Source: Calditrichota bacterium
GTDB lineage: Bacteria > Calditrichota > Calditrichia > RBG-13-44-9 > J042
Length of the DNA: 44,410 nucleotides
NCBI GenBank assembly: GCA_013150955.1
Contig: JAADJD010000023.1
Coordinates: 1-44,410 of the forward strand
Direction: 5' to 3'
The notes beneath the pieces were generated by a model. That model was given only the letters and a program-made list of their open reading frames with translations. It ran no database searches and was not told where the DNA came from. This document shows, piece after piece, positions 16,490-25,307 of the stretch (position 1 is its first letter; each line of letters starts with the position of its first letter). A program made the translations under genes and the position numbers.

Positions 16490-17478
16490 TGCAGGTAGAT
16501 ATTCAGGAAATTCACCAGAAGATTCAGCAGGAAAGCGCGTTTGTGGAAAAGATTACGTCCGAGGTATCGAAGGTCATTGTTGGTCAGCAGTACATGATCG
16601 AGCGGTTGTTGATTGGGCTGTTGACCAACGGGCACATTTTGCTGGAAGGGGTACCGGGTCTGGCCAAAACCATGACCGTTAAAACACTGGCGCAGGTCAT
16701 TCAGGCTAAATTTCAGCGCATTCAGTTTACCCCGGATCTGTTACCGGCCGATTTGATTGGTACGCTGATTTACAATCAGCGCACCGGGGAGTTTACCACC
16801 CGGAAAGGCCCCATTTTTGCCAATCTGATCCTGGCCGATGAGATCAATCGTTCTCCCGCCAAGGTGCAGAGTGCCCTGCTGGAAGCCATGCAGGAACGCC
16901 AGGTCACCATTGGCGATACCACCTTCCCGCTGGAAGATCCTTTCCTGGTCATGGCCACCCAGAATCCTATCGAACAGGAAGGAACCTATCCCCTGCCCGA
17001 AGCGCAGGTGGATCGATTCATGTTGAAGCTGAACATCACCTATCCCACCAAGGAAGAAGAACTGGAAATCATGCGGCGCATGGCCGGTGGGGAGGCCATT
17101 GAGGTTCAGCCGGTGGTCACGCCGCAGGAAATCATTCAGGCACGTTCGGTGGTCAACGAAGTGTACATGGATGAGAAGATCGAAAAATATATTGTGGATA
17201 TTGTTTTTGCGACCCGGAATCCGGAGGAATATGGTCTGGAAGATTTAAAGCCACTTATTGCGTATGGGGCATCGCCGCGGGCGTCCATCAATTTAAAGCT
17301 GGCGGCCAAGGCCCATGCCTTTTTGCGCCGTCGCGGGTACGTGACTCCAGAAGATGTGAAGGCCATTGGACTGGATGTGTTACGGCACCGGGTGATTGTG
17401 ACCTACGAAGCCGAGGCCGAAGAGGTGACCCCGGAAGATGTGGTGCGCCGGGTGTTGAATCAGGTGGAAGTACCCTGA
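16489..17478 (+). CDS. moxR: MoxR-family AAA+ ATPase
   Basis: This 329-residue protein is a full-length MoxR ATPase. It has Walker A GVPGLAKT (54-61), Walker B LILADE (113-118), the sensor region ATQNPIEQEGTYPLPEAQ (about 153-170), the arginine-finger region VDRF and the C-terminal lid with SPRASINLKLAAKA (about 264-277). MoxR proteins act as chaperone-like remodelers working with VWA-domain partners that bind metal through MIDAS motifs. AAAGGAGGTG lies at the ideal distance before the ATG at 16489, which overlaps the upstream stop. DUF58 follows after 20 nt, the usual MoxR-DUF58 pairing. Confidence 0.97.
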   Translation: MQVDIQEIHQKIQQESAFVEKITSEVSKVIVGQQYMIERLLIGLLTNGHILLEGVPGLAKTMTVKTLAQVIQAKFQRIQFTPDLLPADLIGTLIYNQRTGEFTTRKGPIFANLILADEINRSPAKVQSALLEAMQERQVTIGDTTFPLEDPFLVMATQNPIEQEGTYPLPEAQVDRFMLKLNITYPTKEEELEIMRRMAGGEAIEVQPVVTPQEIIQARSVVNEVYMDEKIEKYIVDIVFATRNPEEYGLEDLKPLIAYGASPRASINLKLAAKAHAFLRRRGYVTPEDVKAIGLDVLRHRVIVTYEAEAEEVTPEDVVRRVLNQVEVP

Positions 17479-17498
17479 TAATTGCAAACGGAACGTGC

Positions 17499-18389
17499 AT
17501 GGATACCAAAGAATTACTTAAAAAAGTTCGGCAAATCGAGATTAGCATTCGTGGGGTGGTTAACGAGGTGTTTGCCGGGGAGTACCACTCCGTTTTTAAA
17601 GGACGGGGAATGGAATTTGCCGAGGTTCGCGAATATCAACCGGGGGACGACGTGCGCAATATTGACTGGAACGTCTCCGCCCGGATGAATCACCCGTTTG
17701 TCAAGGTGTTCGACGAAGAGCGCGAGCTGATTGTGATGATCCTCTTCGATGCCAGTTCTTCGCAAAAATTTGGCAGTCGAGGGCAGGAAAAAGGCCTGAT
17801 TGCCGTGGAAATTGCTGCCCTTCTGGCGGCTTCGGCCATTCGCAATAATGATAAAGTGGGATTGATTATTTTTAGCGATCGGATTGAGAAATTTGTACCG
17901 CCGCGTAAGGGACGGAAACACGTGCTCCGGGTGATTCGCGAATTGTTGTTCGCCGAGGAAGAACTGGCCCTGCAAAACCGCCAGACCCGCATCGACGTAG
18001 CGCTGGAATACCTGAATCAAATCCTGAAGCGCCGCGCCACCGTGTTTCTAATCAGCGATTTTCTGGCCGGGGGATTTGAGAAGAGCCTGCAGGTGGCCAA
18101 CAAACGCCACGATCTGGTGGCCCTGCACATTCGCGATCCACTGGAAGAAGCGCTCCCCAACGTGGGACTGCTGGAGCTGGAGGATCTGGAAACGGGGGAG
18201 GTGGTACTGGTGGATACCGCAGCCACCGAAATTCGGGACACGATTGCCGAAAACGCCTTAACGGAAAACGAGCGCCTGGAGCGATTTTTTAAATCCATTG
18301 GGGTAGATTATATTGACATTTACACCGATCGCCCTTATTTGCAACCATTAACCCGATTTTTCCGCATGCGCGCCAAACGATTTCATTAA
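17499..18389 (+). CDS. DUF58 protein (VWA-like partner of MoxR)
   Basis: The 296-residue protein has the DUF58 signature VFKGRGMEFAEVREYQPGDD (about 32-51) followed by VRNIDWNVSAR (52-62). It then has a VWA-like fold with the MIDAS motif DASSS (Asp84, Ser86, Ser88) and TVFLISDF (about 176-183). It lacks a membrane segment and should be cytosolic. It is the standard companion of MoxR ATPases and the expected substrate or adaptor of their remodelling activity; its molecular function is not settled. It begins 20 nt after moxR. Confidence 0.93.
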   Translation: MDTKELLKKVRQIEISIRGVVNEVFAGEYHSVFKGRGMEFAEVREYQPGDDVRNIDWNVSARMNHPFVKVFDEERELIVMILFDASSSQKFGSRGQEKGLIAVEIAALLAASAIRNNDKVGLIIFSDRIEKFVPPRKGRKHVLRVIRELLFAEEELALQNRQTRIDVALEYLNQILKRRATVFLISDFLAGGFEKSLQVANKRHDLVALHIRDPLEEALPNVGLLELEDLETGEVVLVDTAATEIRDTIAENALTENERLERFFKSIGVDYIDIYTDRPYLQPLTRFFRMRAKRFH

Positions 18390-18400
18390 GGGAGGGGCCA

Positions 18401-19363
18401 ATGGAGGAGGCACTGGACATTCCCATTCGTGTGGGGCTGGTACTGTTCCTGACAGTGGTGTTGAGCAGCGGGTGCCAGCGCCAGTCATCGCCGGTTGTAC
18501 CGGCGGAGCAAAAGCGGGCTTTTGCCAATGTGCTGTACAATCAACAATTGTATCGCCAGGCTGTGGCCGAATACGAAGATTATTTGAAAAACTACAACCT
18601 GGATCTCCGGGAACAGGCGAACATCACTTATCAGATTGCCAATATTTATTTTGAGCGGTTACGCGATTACGAAAATGCCCTGGCGTATTACCTGCGCATC
18701 AAGTATCTGTATCCCGATTCCCCGTTGAATACGGAGGTGAGTAAGAAGATCGTTGCCTGTCTGGAACGGCTGCAGCGGTCAGCGGAGGCGCGACAGGTCA
18801 TGGCGCAGGAAGCGGCCCTGGTGGACGAGCAAAAGCCCCAATCGCGTCCGGAAGACGTGGTGGCCAAAATCGGTCAACGCACCATTACCCTGGCCGATCT
18901 GAACGATGAATTGCGCCGGTTACCGGATTACATGCGGGAACAAATCAGCCAGTCCAGGGCAGCAAAAGTGGACTTTCTGAAACAGTACATTTTACAGGAG
19001 CTGCTGTACGATTCCGCCAAACGTCAGGGACTGGATCAGGATCCCGAGGTGATTGAAGGCACCTTTCAGGCTAAAAAGGCCCTGATGGTGCAAAAGTTAC
19101 TGGAGCAGGAAATTCAGCAGCGGGCCAATCTGGATCGGTACACCAATAAGGATGTAGAGTTGTACTACAGGGCACATCGCGAAAAGTATGCGGAAAAGGA
19201 CGAGCAGGGGAATATCAAACGGATTCCCCCCTTTCATGAAATTGCCGAGCGGGTGGCGCAGGATTTCATTCGCGAAAAGCAACAGGAAGCCTATCAACAA
19301 CTGGTGGATCGCCTGATGAAGGCCGAGCAGGTGGTCATTTACGAGGATCGAATACCGGAGTAG
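18401..19363 (+). CDS. Lipoprotein with TPR repeats and SurA-like chaperone region
   Basis: The 320-residue protein has a lipoprotein signal ending in LSSGC (Cys25). TPR-like repeats lie at about 36-118 (LYNQQLYRQAVAEYEDYLKNY and YFERLRDYENALAYYLRI). A segment at about 150-312 resembles the N-terminal chaperone domain of SurA/PrsA/PpiD-type isomerases (DVVAKIGQRTITLADLNDELRRLP, then DFLKQYILQELLYDSAKRQGL). There is no parvulin isomerase domain. It probably binds unfolded or exported proteins in the periplasm. It is 11 nt from DUF58 and 3 nt from the next gene. I do not know this combination as a standard part of Bat operons. Confidence 0.75.
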   Translation: MEEALDIPIRVGLVLFLTVVLSSGCQRQSSPVVPAEQKRAFANVLYNQQLYRQAVAEYEDYLKNYNLDLREQANITYQIANIYFERLRDYENALAYYLRIKYLYPDSPLNTEVSKKIVACLERLQRSAEARQVMAQEAALVDEQKPQSRPEDVVAKIGQRTITLADLNDELRRLPDYMREQISQSRAAKVDFLKQYILQELLYDSAKRQGLDQDPEVIEGTFQAKKALMVQKLLEQEIQQRANLDRYTNKDVELYYRAHREKYAEKDEQGNIKRIPPFHEIAERVAQDFIREKQQEAYQQLVDRLMKAEQVVIYEDRIPE

Positions 19364-19366
19364 GAC

Positions 19367-20386
19367 ATGCGGCGCATTGGGTGGAAAATAGGAGCGCTGA
19401 TGCTGATTATTGGCGCCCTGGGAGTACGGGCACAATCCGGGTTGATCGAAATTGAAGCCAGGGTGGATAAGAACGTGATTACCATCGGGGATCGCATTAC
19501 TTACACCATTACCATTCGTCATGCCCCGAATGTTCGTGTGGAAAATCCCGGCCCCGGGGTGAATCTGGGAATGTTTGAAATCAAAGATTATCAGATCCAC
19601 GAGCCGGTGGAAACGGATGGAATCATTCAGGAAACCTTCGAATATGTGATTTCGGTGTATGATACCGGTCGGTTTGTCATCCCGCCGTTTCCGGTGGCCT
19701 TTTTTGCATCGGACACCACCCCGCACCCCCAGATCATCACATCCGATCCCGTGGAAATTTACGTGGAAAGCGTTCTAAAATCTGCCGATGCGGAATTGAA
19801 GGACATTAAACCGCCACTTACCATTCCAGTAGATTACCGCAGGTGGGTGATGCTGGGATTGATCGGATTGCTGGCAATCCTGTTGCTTGGGGGTGGGTAT
19901 TATTATTACCGGAAGCGCCAGCGCGGTGAACCCATCTTCCGCAAAGAGGTGATTCAACCGGCCCACGAAATTGCCTATTCCGAAATTGAGCAGCTGCTAA
20001 ACAGCGGACTGATGAGCTGTGGGGAATGGAAGACGTTCTTCACGCTCCTGTCGGATATTTTGCGGCGGTACGTGGAGAACCGCTTTTTTGTACCGGCTAT
20101 GGAGGACACGACCTCCGAATTGATGTATGCCTTGCGGGAGATGAATATCGAAACCGCAGCGCTGGACAATCTGGAAAAGACGCTGGAGTTGTGTGATCTG
20201 GTGAAATTTGCCCGCTATGAACCTGTTGCAAAGGAAGTGGATCGAGCCATTCAGCAGGCGCGGAATTTTATTGAGGCCACCAAACTGGAGTTTCAGGCCG
20301 TGGAGGTGCTGGAGAAGGTGGATGCGGAAATCCCGGAAAACGGTCGCCAGGCTGCCCCGAAAACGTCGGGAAAGGGAAACTTTTAG
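19367..20386 (+). CDS. BatD-like membrane protein 2 with cytosolic helical module
   Basis: The 339-residue protein has a signal peptide (about 1-22, ending VRAQ), a BatD-type extracytoplasmic beta domain (about 27-135; ARVDKNVITIGDRITYTI), one transmembrane helix (about 160-180) and a cytosolic helical module (about 200-297; LSDILRRYVENRF and LEKTLELCDLVKFARYEP). It has the same layout as the protein at 15524-16489. Its N-terminal VDKN phrase is also found in BatD of this cluster (ATVDKNPVGLDEEFTYTV). It ends 113 nt before the ABC genes, the first larger gap in the cluster. Confidence 0.75.
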   Translation: MRRIGWKIGALMLIIGALGVRAQSGLIEIEARVDKNVITIGDRITYTITIRHAPNVRVENPGPGVNLGMFEIKDYQIHEPVETDGIIQETFEYVISVYDTGRFVIPPFPVAFFASDTTPHPQIITSDPVEIYVESVLKSADAELKDIKPPLTIPVDYRRWVMLGLIGLLAILLLGGGYYYYRKRQRGEPIFRKEVIQPAHEIAYSEIEQLLNSGLMSCGEWKTFFTLLSDILRRYVENRFFVPAMEDTTSELMYALREMNIETAALDNLEKTLELCDLVKFARYEPVAKEVDRAIQQARNFIEATKLEFQAVEVLEKVDAEIPENGRQAAPKTSGKGNF

Positions 20387-20399
20387 AGGAGCCGATGGT

Positions 20400-20429
20400 T
20401 TGATTTTAATTCCCTTTCAACGGTAAATT
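20400..20429 (+). promoter_or_regulatory. Possible internal promoter before the ABC genes
   Basis: TTGATT (20400-20405) and TAAATT (20424-20429) are 18 bases apart, about 70 nt before the GTG start of the ABC ATPase. It could give the Gld-like genes separate control from the MoxR half. Confidence 0.45.
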
Positions 20430-20499
20430 TGGCGCCCGGACAGGTAATGATCAATTTTCAAAATAGATCAAGAAAATCATAAGCGATGGAGGAGGAGCT

Positions 20500-21435
20500 G
20501 TGATCGAGGTAAAAAATTTGACGCGCTATTACGGCGATAAGATGGCGATTCGGGATGTCTCGTTCACTGTTCAGAAGGGGGAAGTGCTGGGGCTGTTGGG
20601 CCCAAATGGTGCCGGTAAAACCACCACCATGCGGATCCTTACCTGTTACATGCCTCCCACCTCCGGCGAGGCCAGGGTGGCTGGATACGACATCTGGGAG
20701 CAGCCCCTGGAAGTGAAGAAACGGCTGGGCTACCTGCCGGAAAATCCCCCGTTGTACAACGATCTACGCGTGTCCGAGTATCTGGAGTTTGTAGCTCGCA
20801 TTAAAGAAGTTCCCTCCAACAAATTAAAGAGCGCCATCTCCAGCGCGGTGGAAAAGGCCGGTTTAACCGAGGTGTACAGGCAGGTGATCGGGAGCCTGTC
20901 CAAGGGATTTAAACAGCGCGTGGGATTGGCGCAGGCCCTGCTCAACGAGCCAGAAGTGTTGATCCTGGACGAACCCACTGTGGGATTGGATCCCCGACAG
21001 ATCATCGAGATCCGGGAGCTCATCAAATCCCTGGGGGGTGAGCACACCATTATTTTATCCACCCACATTTTGCCCGAAGTGGAAATGACCTGTGGGCGGG
21101 TGGTCATCATCAATAAGGGCGAGGTCGTTGCCGAAGACACGCCCGAAGGTCTGACCCGCCGATTGAAGGGCACCGAGCGCCTGGTCATCGAAATGGACGG
21201 CGATGGAGAGGTGGCCGAAAAGGTGCTCCAGAAATTCCCCGAAATTACCGCCATCCAGAAGGAAGCCCAGAAGAATGGGCACATCCGGTATACCATCGAG
21301 GTGACCTCGGATATTCGTCGGGATCTGGCCAGAGCCATTGTGGACAATGGGCTGGGTCTGTATGAACTGCGTACGGAATCTTACTCTCTGGAAGAAATCT
21401 TCCTGGATCTGACCACAAAAGAGGAGGTGGCCTGA
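20500..21435 (+). CDS. ABC transporter ATPase, GldA-like
   Basis: This 311-residue ATPase has Walker A GPNGAGKT (34-41), an LSKGFKQ signature (133-139) of the kind seen in the NatA/GldA/drug-efflux group, Walker B LILDEP (154-159) and the switch His in STHIL (His189). A ~90-residue C-terminal regulatory extension follows, as in GldA. It should energise the permease encoded 2 nt downstream. The start is a GTG preceded by GGAGGAG. With the permease, GldG-like and DUF4340 genes it makes the usual four-gene set related to, but not proof of, gliding motility. Confidence 0.93.
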   Translation: MIEVKNLTRYYGDKMAIRDVSFTVQKGEVLGLLGPNGAGKTTTMRILTCYMPPTSGEARVAGYDIWEQPLEVKKRLGYLPENPPLYNDLRVSEYLEFVARIKEVPSNKLKSAISSAVEKAGLTEVYRQVIGSLSKGFKQRVGLAQALLNEPEVLILDEPTVGLDPRQIIEIRELIKSLGGEHTIILSTHILPEVEMTCGRVVIINKGEVVAEDTPEGLTRRLKGTERLVIEMDGDGEVAEKVLQKFPEITAIQKEAQKNGHIRYTIEVTSDIRRDLARAIVDNGLGLYELRTESYSLEEIFLDLTTKEEVA

Positions 21436-21437
21436 AA

Positions 21438-22220
21438 ATGAAGAAAACACTGGCGGTTTATCAGAAAGAATTGAAACACTTCTTCTATTCTCCCATTGCC
21501 TACATCGTGATTGCGGCGTTTGCCATTATTACCGGGGTGTTTTTCTACCTGTATTTGAGCAGTTTTGTGGAAGCGGCGTTCATGGACATGATTCGCTCAC
21601 AGCAATTTCGGACGCCGCCGCAAAAGTTCAATATCAACCTGCAGCTAATTCGGCCGTATTTCTGGAATCTGGCGCTGATCTCTCTGTTTGTTTTGCCCCT
21701 GGTAACCATGCGGTTGTACTCTGAGGAAAAGCGCAGCGGCACGGTCGAGTTGCTATACACCACGCCGTTGACGACCACCAACATCGTGCTGGGTAAATTT
21801 TTTGCCGGATTAACCTTTTACGTGGTGATGTTGCTGCCCACCATGTTTTATCAGGCGCTGTTGTTTATTTACGGCAATCCCGAATTCTGGCCGGTCTTTT
21901 CCGGTTATCTGGGATTGATCTTGCTGGGATCGGCCTTTATTGGAGGTGGATTGTTCATTTCATCGCTGACGGAGAACCAGATCATTGCCGCGATCGGTGG
22001 ATTTGGTCTGGCCCTGCTGCTGTGGGTGATTGGCTGGGCGGCCAATTTCTCCGGGCCGGGACTGGCCGCGGTGCTCAACTACCTGTCGGTGATCAATCAT
22101 TTCGAGGATTTTGCGCAGGGGGTTATTGACAGCCAGCATGTCATTTTCTATCTGCTGTTGACCACGTTTGGGATTTACCTGACCTATCGGTCTGTGGAAT
22201 CGATTAAATGGCGTGCCTGA
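21438..22220 (+). CDS. ABC transporter permease, GldF-like
   Basis: This 260-residue protein has six transmembrane helices (about 18-38, 74-92, 110-135, 150-172, 178-202 and 228-246). The first extracytoplasmic loop is long, and the conserved phrase LYSEEKRSGTVELLYTTPLT (about 93-112) is typical of ABC-2 type permeases of the GldF/NosY group. It partners the ATPase encoded just upstream. Substrate unknown. Confidence 0.9.
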   Translation: MKKTLAVYQKELKHFFYSPIAYIVIAAFAIITGVFFYLYLSSFVEAAFMDMIRSQQFRTPPQKFNINLQLIRPYFWNLALISLFVLPLVTMRLYSEEKRSGTVELLYTTPLTTTNIVLGKFFAGLTFYVVMLLPTMFYQALLFIYGNPEFWPVFSGYLGLILLGSAFIGGGLFISSLTENQIIAAIGGFGLALLLWVIGWAANFSGPGLAAVLNYLSVINHFEDFAQGVIDSQHVIFYLLLTTFGIYLTYRSVESIKWRA

Positions 22221-22270
22221 TGTGTGAGACGAATGGATGAGGAAATGAGAAATTTGGAGGAATGGCAGCA

Positions 22271-23779
22271 ATGAAAAAATACACCACTCTGGCCATCATT
22301 GTTGGCGCATTATTAATCGTGTACAGTCTGATCAATTTTTCGCTGAATCAACTGTGGGATTGGATTTCGACCATTTCCCTGATTCTGGGATTGGGTATTG
22401 CCGGCATGGGGGTTTACTATCGGCAGAAATATCGGGAGAAGGTGGTGAGCAAAAAGCTGGTGCAATACGGAGCCAGTAGTGTTTTGAACAGCGTGATTTT
22501 TCTGGGCATTCTGGCGTTGCTGGCGTTCATTTCCAGCCGGCATCATCTGCGGGCAGATTTAACCGAAAAAGGGCTGTTTAGCCTGGCGGATCAAACCAAA
22601 AAGGTGCTGAAGAATCTGGACAAAGAGGTAACCATCCTGGCCTTTTACAAAAAAGGGGACGAGCTCCGCGCACGGGATTTGCTGGAGGAATATGCCTATC
22701 ATTCCAAATTCATCAAGTTCGAGTTTGTTGATCCCAATCAGAAACCGGGGATGGCCCGCCGCTATCAGGTCACCCAGTACGGCACGGTGATTGTGGAAAG
22801 TGGTACCAAGCGGGAAACCATCACCGAGTTGAACGAAGGCAATTTAACCAATGCCATTCTCCGGGTGACCCGGGAGCAGGACAAGGTCATTTATTTCACC
22901 ACCGGTCATGGGGAAAAGGACATTGAAAGCGAAGATCCCCGGGGATTCAAGATTGCGGCGGAGGGCATTCGCAAGGATAACTATCTGGTCAAGAAGATCA
23001 ATCTGGCGGTGGATAAGAAAATTCCGGATGACTGTTCGGTGCTGGTCATTGCTGGGCCGCGGGCAGAATTTTTCCAGTCGGAGCTGGATTCCATCCGTGA
23101 ATATGTGGACAATGGTGGCAAATTGATGGTGTTGTTGGATCCCGAATGGAAGCCCGGTCTGGTGGACTTTCTGGCCAATTACAAAATCCAGGTCGAAAAC
23201 GCGCTGGTCATCGATGCCAGTGGCCTGGGCCAGCTATTTGGCATGGGGCCCGGCGTGCCGCTGGTGAGCAAATACAAAGACCACGAAATTTTCAAAGAAT
23301 TCCGGATCATGACTTTCTACCCCGAAGCCTGTCCCGTGCGTCCCATGGATGAAGGCGATCCGGACGTCACCGTGGAGGTGCTGTTCGAGTCTACTTCCAA
23401 TGGATGGGGCGAAGTGGATTACCGTTCCACCCGGGTGGCGTTCGACAAGGGGAAGGACATTCCCGGGCCGGTGCCGATGGCGGTGGTGGCCACCAAAAAG
23501 ATCGATGAGCAGAAGAAAGCGCGCATTCTGGTAGTGGGCGATAGCGACTTTGCGGCCAATGCCTACATCCGCAATTCCGGGAATTATGACCTCTTCCTGA
23601 ACATGATCAACTGGCTGGCGGAAGAGGAAGACATGATTACCATCCGGCCGAAAGAAATGGACGATCGCCGGGTGAGTTTAACCGCCAAAGATAGTAAAAT
23701 TATACTGTATGCCAGTGTGTTTGCATTACCGCTGTTGATTATCATTACGGGTGTGGTGATTTACTATCGGAGACGGTGA
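22271..23779 (+). CDS. GldG-like ABC transporter auxiliary protein
   Basis: The roughly 502-residue protein has three N-terminal membrane helices (about 5-24, 28-46 and 70-88). A large extracytoplasmic domain follows and starts with the family phrase DLTEKGLFSLADQTKKVL (about 96-113). It later has YFTTGHGEKD (about 210-219) and DPEWKPGL, and the chain ends in a C-terminal helix and a basic tail. These match the gliding-motility-associated ABC auxiliary family. GGAGG at 22256-22260 is 10 nt from the ATG at 22271; an ATG at 22262 would be only 1 nt away. Many non-gliding bacteria carry the same set, so the substrate remains unknown. Confidence 0.88.
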   Translation: MKKYTTLAIIVGALLIVYSLINFSLNQLWDWISTISLILGLGIAGMGVYYRQKYREKVVSKKLVQYGASSVLNSVIFLGILALLAFISSRHHLRADLTEKGLFSLADQTKKVLKNLDKEVTILAFYKKGDELRARDLLEEYAYHSKFIKFEFVDPNQKPGMARRYQVTQYGTVIVESGTKRETITELNEGNLTNAILRVTREQDKVIYFTTGHGEKDIESEDPRGFKIAAEGIRKDNYLVKKINLAVDKKIPDDCSVLVIAGPRAEFFQSELDSIREYVDNGGKLMVLLDPEWKPGLVDFLANYKIQVENALVIDASGLGQLFGMGPGVPLVSKYKDHEIFKEFRIMTFYPEACPVRPMDEGDPDVTVEVLFESTSNGWGEVDYRSTRVAFDKGKDIPGPVPMAVVATKKIDEQKKARILVVGDSDFAANAYIRNSGNYDLFLNMINWLAEEEDMITIRPKEMDDRRVSLTAKDSKIILYASVFALPLLIIITGVVIYYRRR

Positions 23780-23799
23780 AAAGGAGGCGGAGGACAGCC

Positions 23800-25176
23800 A
23801 TGAAATTTAAACAAACCCTTTTCCTGTTGGTGGCCTTTATCTTCCTGGCCGGGTACGTTTACATCGTGGAAGTCAAGCAGCACAAGAAGAAGGAAGAGGA
23901 AAAGAAGCGTGCTGAGCAGGTGTTCCATTTCGAAAAGGATAGTGTGAAAATCCTGCAGGTGCGGAACCAATACGGCACATTTCGTTTCGAGAAACGGGGC
24001 GAGAGCTGGCAAATCCTGGAGCCGGTGGAAACCGAAGCGGACAAGACACCCATTACCACCGTGCTGAACAATCTCAAGAATGCGAAAATGCAAACCCAGT
24101 TCACCATTCGCCCCGACGAGAAAAAGGAATTTGGATTCACCCGTAAGGCGGTTCGGGTGCAGCTGGAATTAACCGACGGCAGCCGGGATTCGTTGATTTT
24201 TGGCGACAAGACGCCGGTGGGGGCTAACGTATTTGCCACCCGTGGCGACACGGTCGTGTTTACCGTTCCCCAGTATATCAAAACCTCGCTGGAAAAACGC
24301 CTGTTCGACTGGCGGGACAAGAAAGTGCTGCACTTCAAGCGGGCGGATGTGCAACGGGTGGTCATCAAAAGCCCCAAAGGCCGATTCGAATTTGTGCGCG
24401 AGAAGGACAATCAGTGGATGATCAAAAACATCAATCGACCGGCGGATTCTGGCCAGTTGAATACGGTATTCTCCAAACTGGAATATGGGCGGGCAAAGGC
24501 GTTTGTGGACGAAGAGGGTACCCGTCTGAAACAGTACGGGTTGAAGCCGCATCGATATGAAGTGACCCTCTTTTTAAGTGCCGAAAAAGGTAGCCGGACG
24601 CTGCTCATCAGCCGAAAAATTGATGGCAAGTATTACGCGCAGGACATTTCCCGCAAACCGATTTTCGAAGTGGATTCCACGCTGGTTCGGGAAATCCGCA
24701 AGGATTTGAAAGATTTCCGCAGCCGGGATTTTGCCGAGTTTGACCGCGATAAAGTCAGCCGCATCGAGCTGGATTATGACGATGTGCATCTGGTGATGGT
24801 AAAAGATACCAGCGATCAATGGTGGCTGGATGCCGAGGGAGAGACCCGGGTGAAAAATTCAGAAGTCTCCAGCTTCCTGACCAGTCTGAATTTTACCCGT
24901 ATTGCCGATTTTGTGGTGGACGGAACGTTCTCGGAAGCCCGTTATGGCCTGGACAGGCCGTACATGACCATTCGCCTGTTTAAGGGCGAGGAGTTGATGC
25001 TGGAAGCCAAAATCGGTAAGGCGCGGGGTGACCAGTATTATGCCACCACCAGTGCCTATCCGTCGGTCTATTTGATAAAGAAAGAGGATGTGGAGGATTG
25101 GGAGCTGAAGAAAGAGGATTTGCTGGAATCGCCACCGCAGCCGGCCGATACCACGGAAGCGGAAACCATTTCCTGA
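23800..25176 (+). CDS. DUF4340 protein with N-terminal membrane anchor
   Basis: The 458-residue protein has an N-terminal transmembrane helix (about 5-24) and a Lys/Glu-rich linker. Tandem beta-rich repeats of the DUF4340 type follow (FRFEKRGESWQILEP and FEFVREKDNQWMIKN are corresponding repeat starts, with a further one at VMVKDTSDQWWLDA). It is expected on the outer face of the inner membrane. DUF4340 genes commonly follow GldG-like genes, as here (20 nt gap), so it is probably a subunit of the same ABC complex. GGAGG at 23789-23793 fixes the ATG at 23800 over an in-frame GTG at 23776. Confidence 0.88.
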   Translation: MKFKQTLFLLVAFIFLAGYVYIVEVKQHKKKEEEKKRAEQVFHFEKDSVKILQVRNQYGTFRFEKRGESWQILEPVETEADKTPITTVLNNLKNAKMQTQFTIRPDEKKEFGFTRKAVRVQLELTDGSRDSLIFGDKTPVGANVFATRGDTVVFTVPQYIKTSLEKRLFDWRDKKVLHFKRADVQRVVIKSPKGRFEFVREKDNQWMIKNINRPADSGQLNTVFSKLEYGRAKAFVDEEGTRLKQYGLKPHRYEVTLFLSAEKGSRTLLISRKIDGKYYAQDISRKPIFEVDSTLVREIRKDLKDFRSRDFAEFDRDKVSRIELDYDDVHLVMVKDTSDQWWLDAEGETRVKNSEVSSFLTSLNFTRIADFVVDGTFSEARYGLDRPYMTIRLFKGEELMLEAKIGKARGDQYYATTSAYPSVYLIKKEDVEDWELKKEDLLESPPQPADTTEAETIS

Positions 25177-25307
25177 TGACCGGGAAACACGTGGCAGAGA
25201 CCCGCAGATTGGCCCTGGGGTTCTCCCGTCACCCGATGTGTGTGATGAAAGCTGGAGTGAGTGAGGCGTTGCGATCAGAATAATCAAAAGAACGGACGAA
25301 ACGGTGT

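Noticed and set aside
20500-25176. Calling the ABC/GldG/DUF4340 genes evidence for gliding motility
   Set aside because: The same gene set is widespread in non-gliding bacteria and no other gliding or type IX secretion gene is present in the window.
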